Assembly (NCBI GenBank): GCA_003585735.1
Contig: NQOH01000006.1
Span: 72,479-91,673 of the forward strand
DNA length: 19,195 nucleotides
Direction of reading: 5' to 3'
Source of the DNA: Gardnerella kenyensis
Lineage (GTDB): Bacteria; Actinomycetota; Actinomycetes; Actinomycetales; Bifidobacteriaceae
Positions 14,840-19,195 of the stretch are shown in pieces (the stretch's first letter is position 1; the number at the start of each line of letters is the position of its first letter). The translations under genes and the position numbers were made by a program. The notes beneath the pieces were generated by a model. The model had not been told where the DNA came from and did no database searches. It saw only the letters and a program-made list of their open reading frames with translations.

Positions 14840-15547
14840 TTATGAAGCATCGCCTTCGCCAGAGGCACGATCTTTTCCGTAAATTGACGGAATAAAACGC
14901 TCTTGATCGTGAAGCTTTTCCCAAATTACAGGAGGATCGCTTGGATTTTCCAAAGATTTCGGCACGTCAATAATACGCTGATTACTAGAGCCGCGGAATT
15001 GCAAAAGCGAATCATGCAAATCCTTCATATAGCGGCCGTCAACAAGAATATCAATATATTGCAGAAGCTCAAGCTTATCAGGCGTCTCCCCAGGCCGCAT
15101 AAGCTCTTCCCAAGTGTAGCCAGTCCAACTCCAAATATCTTTCGTATTGCCAAACTCTTTTCGAATGCGCTTGCACAAAGGAAGCAAAATGCCAGTATTA
15201 AGCAGCGGCTCGCCGCCAAGAAGCGTCAAACCTTGCACATAAGGCTGCGCTAAATCTTCCATAATCTGGTCTTCGAGCTTTTGAGTATACGGGTGGCCTG
15301 CGCGAAAATCCCAAATCGACTCGTTATAGCACTCAACACAATGGAATGGGCAGCCGGAAACGTAAAGCGAGCAGCGAATACCCTCGCCGTCCGTCATCAG
15401 AAAGCGCTTATAGTCAGCAACCATGCCCTGGCTCATGCGCTCGCTAGACCACTGGCCGGCGCGCGGATTATTAGAAAGCGAGGTAGGAATCCACGGCCCG
15501 CGATTCGCGTCATTCGGCGCAAAATCATGCAAAGTAATGCGTGCCAT
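14840..15547 (-). CDS. nrdG: Anaerobic ribonucleotide reductase activating protein (NrdG)
   Basis: This radical SAM enzyme generates the glycyl radical on NrdD. The iron-sulphur motif is GCPFHCVEC, the CX3CX2C form, at about C66, C70 and C73, followed by Y; the SAM-contact motif GGEPLL is at about 113-118. The frame is open from a GTG at 15553, but ATG 15547 is chosen because AAGGAGG lies 5-6 nt upstream and the GTG would overlap it, giving 235 aa. The protein has about 40 residues before the radical SAM core and extends further at the C terminus than the roughly 155-residue E. coli NrdG; I see no extra recognisable domain. It is downstream of nrdD in the same direction, but 293 bp of repeat-rich DNA separates them, so co-transcription is plausible rather than certain. 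Confidence 0.95.
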   Translation of the reverse strand: MARITLHDFAPNDANRGPWIPTSLSNNPRAGQWSSERMSQGMVADYKRFLMTDGEGIRCSLYVSGCPFHCVECYNESIWDFRAGHPYTQKLEDQIMEDLAQPYVQGLTLLGGEPLLNTGILLPLCKRIRKEFGNTKDIWSWTGYTWEELMRPGETPDKLELLQYIDILVDGRYMKDLHDSLLQFRGSSNQRIIDVPKSLENPSDPPVIWEKLHDQERFIPSIYGKDRASGEGDAS

Positions 15548-15609
15548 ACCCACCTCCTTAAAGCTAATAATCGGCTGAAACTAAATAATCAGCTAACTAA
15601 TAATCTACG

Positions 15610-15694
15610 CAAATAACTTACGCAAATAAAATAATCTATACAAATAAAATAACTTACTCAAATAAAATAATCTGCACAAATAAAATAAATCCAG
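15610..15694. repeat. 18-bp AT-rich tandem repeats between nrdD and nrdG
   Basis: Units beginning CAAATAAAATAA start at 15623, 15641, 15659 and 15677, an exact 18-bp period. They are preceded by a shortened unit at 15610-15622. The last six bases of each unit vary. The array lies about 65-145 bp upstream of the nrdG start codon. No gene is present in the 15554-15846 gap. Confidence 0.85.
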
Positions 15695-15742
15695 CCGCTA
15701 GAAAGTGCAATCACAAAACGCAATCAACATTCTAACGGCCAG
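15691..15742 (-). terminator. Hairpin with T-rich tail in the nrdD-nrdG gap
   Basis: GCCGCTAGAA (15694-15703) pairs with TTCTAACGGC (15730-15739) on the minus strand, allowing one G-U pair. Outer G-U and C-G pairs may extend the stem to 13 bp; the loop is 26 nt. On the minus strand it is followed by a T-rich tail. It could end or attenuate nrdD transcripts before nrdG. The long loop makes a terminator role uncertain. Confidence 0.35.
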
Positions 15743-15787
15743 ATTATCACCTAAAAATAAACACAATAAGCGCTATTTATTTATAAG

Positions 15788-15854
15788 GATTACTTAAGTA
15801 GATTACTTAAGCAGATTACTTAAGTAGATTACTTAAGTTACTTAAGTTACTTAG
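15788..15854. repeat. 13-bp and 9-bp tandem repeats running into the nrdD stop codon
   Basis: GATTACTTAAG(T/C)A recurs at 15788, 15801, 15814 and (start only) 15827 with a 13-bp period. It merges into TTACTTAAG repeats of 9 bp at 15829, 15838 and, imperfectly, 15847. The last copy contains the nrdD stop codon, so the minus strand reads TAA-CTTAAG-TAA-CTTAAG-TAA in frame after the gene, giving stacked stop codons. Confidence 0.85.
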
Positions 15855-18279
15855 TTTCCTCATACCATTCGCGAGATTCGCCATTATCAAGCGTCACGTG
15901 ACCAGTTTCGCCAGACATGTGCTTTACGCGATGCGCAATTTCCTCGTGACGGCCGTGGACCATTGGACGCTGAACAGGATTGCCCAAGTAACCGCAAGTG
16001 CGCTTCGTAACATTGCACTTATCTGGGTCACTGTTGCCGCACTCTGGGCAGCGGAAGCCTTCCTTCGTTGGCTCAAAATCGCCCTGGAAACCGCAAACGA
16101 AGCAGTGATCAATAGGCGTATTCGTACCCAAGTAGCCAATGCCAATCTTATAAGCGTAATCCCACACGGCTTCCAAAGCCTTAGGATTCGCCTGCAAGCA
16201 TGGGAACTCGCAGTAATTAATAAAGCCGCCGGAAGCAAGATACGGGAAATCAACCTCGTAACGAAGCTTCTCCATAGGAGTTGGCTGCAACCAAACCGGG
16301 TAATGGAAGGAGTTGGTGTAGAAGTCGTGATCGGTAACGCCTTCAATGCGGCCGAACTTCTGGCGATCCATGCGGTTAAAGCGGTCAGTCAAAGACTCAG
16401 CAGGAGTTGAGTAAACGGAATAATGGTAGCCTTCCGCCTTCGACCACTGCTGGCAAAGCTTATTCATACGGCGCACCAAAGAAAGCGCAAACTGCTTACC
16501 ATCCTCATTCCAGCTGTGATCTTGCATCCAATCCTTGCCGAAGAACACTGCAGTAGTCTCATACAAACCAATGTAGCCAAGAGAAACGGTTGCGCGCTCG
16601 TTACGGAACAGCTGATCCACACTCTCATTAGCTTCCAAACGGCCAAAAGCACCGTAGCGGAACAGCGTTGGAGCGTTCACAGGAGTTGCCTGCTTACAAC
16701 GCATAATACGGAAACGCAAAGCTTGGTGAGCAACTTCCATACGCTCGTCGAAAAGCTTCCAGAAGCGAGTCACATCGCCGTGAGATTCAAGCGCAATACG
16801 CGGCATGTTAACAGTCACAACGCCAAGATTCATGCGGCCGTCTTCAACATCCTTGCCAGTCTTTGGATCAATCCAACCCTGAAGGAAGGAACGGCAACCC
16901 ATAGGAGCCTTAAAGGAGCCGGTAATCTTAACAATGTTCTCGTAGAACACAACATCTGGATACATGCGCTTAGTAGAGCACTCAAGCGCGAGCTGCTTCA
17001 AATCGTAGTTCGGGTCGCCTGCGTCGGCGTTCACACCGTGCTTAATAGTAAACACAAGCTTAGGGAAGATAGCAGTGTGACGATCCTTGCCAAGGCCACG
17101 AATACGATTAAGCAAAATAGCGCGCTGAATTTCGCGAGCAAACCAAGACGTACCCAAGCCAAAACCAACTGTTACGAACGGAGTCTGACCGTTAGAAACG
17201 CGGTTGGAATTAATTTGATATTCCATAGTTTGCATAGCATCGTAAATAGCTTTACGCGTCATAATCTTCGCGTAAACTTCACGAAGCTGATCAAGCTCAC
17301 TCAAATTCTCATCAAAAGGAGTGTCAGCAGGAAGCGGATCCCTATCCAAGCAGTGAAGATTCTTAGGCTCCTGCGCCTTCAGGCCATCAATCATATCCTT
17401 CGCAACTTGAATTGGCGTGGAATCAGGAATCATAGCGTGAGCCATAGCGAGATTCTTGTCATAATCGCACTTAGCGTAAGGCTCAAGCATCTCGTCAGCG
17501 CGATTAACCGTCTGGCCGCCGTACTGCGCGCCAGCAATATCCTTAATAATCTGCGTAACCTGAGTTGCGGCAGTGCCAATAGACTTTGGACTATCCATCA
17601 TTGCGTTACCAAGCGCAAAACCCTTAGCAAGCATGTCGCCAAAATCAGGAAGCGAGCAGTTGCTCATGCAAGTAAATGGCGAATAATCAGCGTCGTGGAA
17701 GTGAATATCGCCCTTCATATGCGCGTTAGAAACTGCGTGAGGAAGCATAGAGAACGCGGAAGCCTTGGAAACAGCACCAGCGAGAAGATCGCGCTGAGTT
17801 GCGTAAACATTGGAATCTTTATTTGCGTTTTCGCGCACGAGCGTTTCGTCGCGATTTACGAGGCGATTTACAGCTTCGTTAATATCGGTAGCTTTTGCGC
17901 GATCGATGTCGCGGTTCAAACGGTAGCTTGTGTAGCAGCGAGCAACTTCGTAAAGATGATTTTCAATAAGACCGTGCTCAACAAGCGTTTGAATATCCTC
18001 GATTTTTGCAGGACCATTGTAACGATCCTGAATTTCGGCTTCGATATGGTTGGCGATGTTACGAATCATCTGCTCTTCTTGCGGACCGACTTCCTTGCCC
18101 AAATCCTTAAAAGCAGCCTTAATAGCCATAATGATATTCAGCGGATCAAAATCAACTACGCGACCGTCACGCTTCTCGACCTGCACGCGGGAAACTGGAG
18201 CTTCAGAAACACTATTATCCATGCTAAATTCCATGCTAACTTCTGCGCTTTTGAGATCAGTTTCTTCCAAAACCTGCAT
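15847..18279 (-). CDS. nrdD: Anaerobic ribonucleoside-triphosphate reductase (NrdD, class III)
   Basis: This glycyl-radical enzyme makes deoxynucleotides without oxygen. The open frame begins at 18384 with TTG, but ATG 18279 is preferred: GAAAGG lies about 9 nt upstream, and the longer form would run through the NrdR-like boxes. This gives 810 aa. An N-terminal ATP-cone (about 34-125, starting VEKRDGRVVDFD) serves allosteric control. The catalytic core includes FHDADYSPFTCMSNC. A zinc site near the C terminus has CFVC and CPEC pairs, and the glycyl radical sits in RTCGYLGN (G at about 763). Codon choice looks biased, as in strongly expressed genes, which leaves a very long accidental frame open on the other strand. 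NrdG is the next gene downstream. Tandem NrdR-like boxes and a CRP/FNR-like site lie upstream. Confidence 0.96.
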   Translation of the reverse strand: MQVLEETDLKSAEVSMEFSMDNSVSEAPVSRVQVEKRDGRVVDFDPLNIIMAIKAAFKDLGKEVGPQEEQMIRNIANHIEAEIQDRYNGPAKIEDIQTLVEHGLIENHLYEVARCYTSYRLNRDIDRAKATDINEAVNRLVNRDETLVRENANKDSNVYATQRDLLAGAVSKASAFSMLPHAVSNAHMKGDIHFHDADYSPFTCMSNCSLPDFGDMLAKGFALGNAMMDSPKSIGTAATQVTQIIKDIAGAQYGGQTVNRADEMLEPYAKCDYDKNLAMAHAMIPDSTPIQVAKDMIDGLKAQEPKNLHCLDRDPLPADTPFDENLSELDQLREVYAKIMTRKAIYDAMQTMEYQINSNRVSNGQTPFVTVGFGLGTSWFAREIQRAILLNRIRGLGKDRHTAIFPKLVFTIKHGVNADAGDPNYDLKQLALECSTKRMYPDVVFYENIVKITGSFKAPMGCRSFLQGWIDPKTGKDVEDGRMNLGVVTVNMPRIALESHGDVTRFWKLFDERMEVAHQALRFRIMRCKQATPVNAPTLFRYGAFGRLEANESVDQLFRNERATVSLGYIGLYETTAVFFGKDWMQDHSWNEDGKQFALSLVRRMNKLCQQWSKAEGYHYSVYSTPAESLTDRFNRMDRQKFGRIEGVTDHDFYTNSFHYPVWLQPTPMEKLRYEVDFPYLASGGFINYCEFPCLQANPKALEAVWDYAYKIGIGYLGTNTPIDHCFVCGFQGDFEPTKEGFRCPECGNSDPDKCNVTKRTCGYLGNPVQRPMVHGRHEEIAHRVKHMSGETGHVTLDNGESREWYEETK

Positions 18280-18378
18280 CAGTACAGACCTTTCTTCAAT
18301 ACCGTTCCTTCTAGCAATTCTCTCGTTGCAAACGTGGGAACTATTTCTAACAACCTGCTCTACTATAGCCCAACTCAT

Positions 18379-18394
18379 GCCCAATATCTAGGGC
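18379..18394. promoter_or_regulatory. NrdR-like box 2 (proximal to nrdD)
   Basis: GCCCAATATCTAGGGC matches the NrdR consensus ACACWATATATWGTGT at about 11 of 16 positions on the nrdD strand. It lies exactly 32 bp, about three helical turns, from the distal box. Paired NrdR sites are usually about this far apart. Confidence 0.55.
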
Positions 18395-18410
18395 AAAGTG
18401 CAAAGATTAC

Positions 18411-18426
18411 CAACTATATGTAGTGA
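18411..18426. promoter_or_regulatory. NrdR-like box 1 (distal to nrdD)
   Basis: CAACTATATGTAGTGA, read on the nrdD strand as TCACTACATATAGTTG, matches ACACWATATATWGTGT at about 12 of 16 positions. With box 2 it forms a tandem pair, the usual arrangement for repression of nrd genes by NrdR. The NrdR gene is not in this window. Confidence 0.6.
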
Positions 18427-18437
18427 TTTATGTCACA
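18422..18437. promoter_or_regulatory. CRP/FNR-like palindrome
   Basis: On the minus strand TGTGA-CATAAA-TCACT is close to the CRP-family consensus TGTGA-N6-TCACA, with nine of ten arm bases. It overlaps NrdR-like box 1 by five bases and lies in the divergent region between nrdD and the DUF3052 gene. It could couple anaerobic or carbon status to nrdD, but the family of the binder is inference. Confidence 0.4.
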
Positions 18438-18485
18438 TGCGCGATTTTTGAGGCGTGTCCTGGTGTGTCGTAATTGATAAACAAT

Positions 18486-18503
18486 AAGGAACTAATGTAA
18501 GTG
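18486..18503 (+). promoter_or_regulatory. Ribosome binding site and ATG-TAA minimal frame before the GTG start
   Basis: AAGGA (18486-18490) is followed by ATG-TAA (18495-18500) and directly by the GTG start codon at 18501. The ATG is 4 nt from the Shine-Dalgarno sequence and the GTG is 10 nt away, so ribosomes could start at either. Confidence 0.5.
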
Positions 18504-18980
18504 CAATACACGCCGTCAAATGTGCGCACTTCGTGGCGCTTTGATATATTGAGTCACGTGGAACAGATAGCTTTTCAGCATGCACAGGAATTCGGATTCC
18601 AACCAGGAGACATTGTGCAACAATGGCTCTGGGACGATGATGTTGACGAAACAATTTGTGAAAGCATCGAGAAACTCACCGGAGAAGAACTGGTGGACGA
18701 GGACTACGATGCTGCTGTTGATGGCGTGATTATTTGGTGGCGCGACGGCGACGACGAAGACGAGCTTGCGGACACCATTATGGACGCCACGAATATGCTT
18801 GACGACGACGCGCCTATGTGGGTTCTCACCCCAAAACCAGGTCGCGAAGGTTCCCCAAGTTCTAGCACCGTGCAATCAGCCGCTAAAACCGCAGGCATGA
18901 ACGCCGCAACGCCTTTAACTGTAAGCGCCGATTGGAATGGCGTTCAGTTGCGTGCGTTTGGCAAAGGCCAAAGCAAGTAA
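18501..18980 (+). CDS. DUF3052 family protein
   Basis: This 159-aa acidic cytosolic protein belongs to a family widespread in Actinobacteria and of unknown function. Recognisable family features are FGFQPGDIVQQWLWDDDVD (about 31-49), GEELVDEDYD, the VDGVIIWWRDGD core (about 73-84), MWVLTPKPGREG (about 105-116), and a final AAKTAGM...TPLTVSADWNGVQL segment. These align by eye with actinobacterial members such as the mycobacterial one usually found near aceE. There is no signal peptide or membrane segment. The start is GTG at 18501, directly after an ATG-TAA pair. The gene diverges from nrdD, sharing a 221-bp control region, and is alone on this strand at the window end. An 8-bp repeat at its 3' end carries the stop codon. 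Confidence 0.88.
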   Translation: MQYTPSNVRTSWRFDILSHVEQIAFQHAQEFGFQPGDIVQQWLWDDDVDETICESIEKLTGEELVDEDYDAAVDGVIIWWRDGDDEDELADTIMDATNMLDDDAPMWVLTPKPGREGSPSSSTVQSAAKTAGMNAATPLTVSADWNGVQLRAFGKGQSK

Positions 18981-18996
18981 GCAAGTAAGCAAGTAA
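18973..18996. repeat. 8-bp tandem repeat containing the DUF3052 stop codon
   Basis: GCAAGTAA is repeated three times (18973, 18981 and 18989). The first copy provides the TAA stop. Because 8 is not a multiple of 3, the other two TAAs fall in the remaining frames, so all three forward frames are stopped within 19 bp. Confidence 0.9.
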
Positions 18997-19195
18997 CGCG
19001 GCGACATTTCCTACGCACGCGCGTAAAGTTTTAATCGCTTTTCCGCAAAATTTCGATTATTCATTTACACATACGTAAAGTAATAATCACTTTTGCGCTT
19101 TTATGGAACATTTGCCGGAGTTTTTTCTCGTGTTTGTGTACTTGAGTTGGGTGCAAGTCCACAAAAGCGCGCACTTCACCTCGGTTTTGTGTACT
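18997..19195. other. Intergenic DNA with a 53-bp-spaced direct repeat at the window end
   Basis: No gene or RNA is recognised. TTTGTGTACT occurs at 19133-19142 and again at 19186-19195, exactly 53 bp apart and cut by the window end, which may be the start of another tandem array. Between them lie ACTTG/CAAGT and CACAAAA/TTTTGTG inverted pairs. There is no clear terminator for the DUF3052 gene. Confidence 0.5.

Noticed and set aside
15610..15694. Replication-origin iterons
   Set aside because: The repeats are AT-rich with variable ends, there is no initiator gene or DnaA-box cluster nearby, and they sit between two nrd genes.
18280..18384. Longer nrdD N terminus from a TTG at 18384
   Set aside because: There is no ribosome binding site, it would cover one NrdR-like box, and the extra 35 residues precede the usual NrdD start. 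ATG 18279 has GAAAGG upstream.
16423..18423. 666-codon open frame on the plus strand opposite nrdD
   Set aside because: It is antisense to an unmistakable nrdD, has no recognisable domain and no protein-like composition. It is explained by nrdD avoiding a few codons, a side effect of its codon bias.
18280..18500. Cobalamin or other riboswitch upstream of nrdD
   Set aside because: No B12-box or other riboswitch core was recognisable; the region is explained better by protein-binding palindromes.

Overview
The window looks like a chromosomal segment from a low-GC member of the Bifidobacteriaceae, most likely Gardnerella (vaginalis group). The evidence is the gene content: a Wag31-type DivIVA, a PHP-intact actinobacterial DnaE1, a DUF3052 protein and a bifidobacterial-style anaerobic NrdDG pair. 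The apparent moderate AT-richness and AT-rich intergenic DNA agree with this. The genus is an inference from protein flavour and was not searched. No transposase, integrase, phage gene, CRISPR array or defence island is visible, and gene content is mostly housekeeping.

Layout. From 105 to 9034 everything reads on the minus strand, so transcription runs from high to low coordinates: divIVA (polar growth scaffold), lspA (lipoprotein signal peptidase), rluD-like pseudouridine synthase, dnaE (replicative polymerase), an unrecognised acidic protein, and glnA (type I glutamine synthetase of the alpha, non-adenylylated kind). lspA and the rluD-like gene are 2 nt apart, dnaE follows 45 nt later, and the three are probably co-transcribed. 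A 459-bp divergent gap (9035-9493) separates divIVA from plus-strand galE and holds a 53-bp tandem repeat array. galE ends at a strong bidirectional terminator that also closes the convergent minus-strand tRNA-Phe(GAA). tRNA-Asp(GTC) lies upstream of tRNA-Phe, and a UUCG-loop terminator-like hairpin sits between the two tRNAs.

From 10863 to 14772 (minus) two overlapping genes encode the halves of a heterodimeric ABC exporter of the TM287/288, LmrCD or BmrCD kind. One subunit has a degenerate ATPase site and the other carries an unusually long linker. Their promoter region contains a 26-bp palindrome over a candidate -10 box. Then come nrdG and nrdD (minus), the anaerobic ribonucleotide reductase activase and catalytic subunit. 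They are separated by 293 bp of repeat-rich DNA. Upstream of nrdD are two NrdR-like boxes spaced 32 bp apart, one overlapping a CRP/FNR-like palindrome. The last gene is plus-strand DUF3052.

No wholly new multi-gene system is evident. The signals most worth a second look are non-coding: the 53-bp array, a terminator-like hairpin inside the first codons of lspA, the tRNA-terminator-tRNA arrangement, the nrdD control region, and short tandem repeats that run into the stop codons of three genes. In proteins, the most striking pattern is a run of nine tyrosines exactly 11 residues apart in DivIVA.
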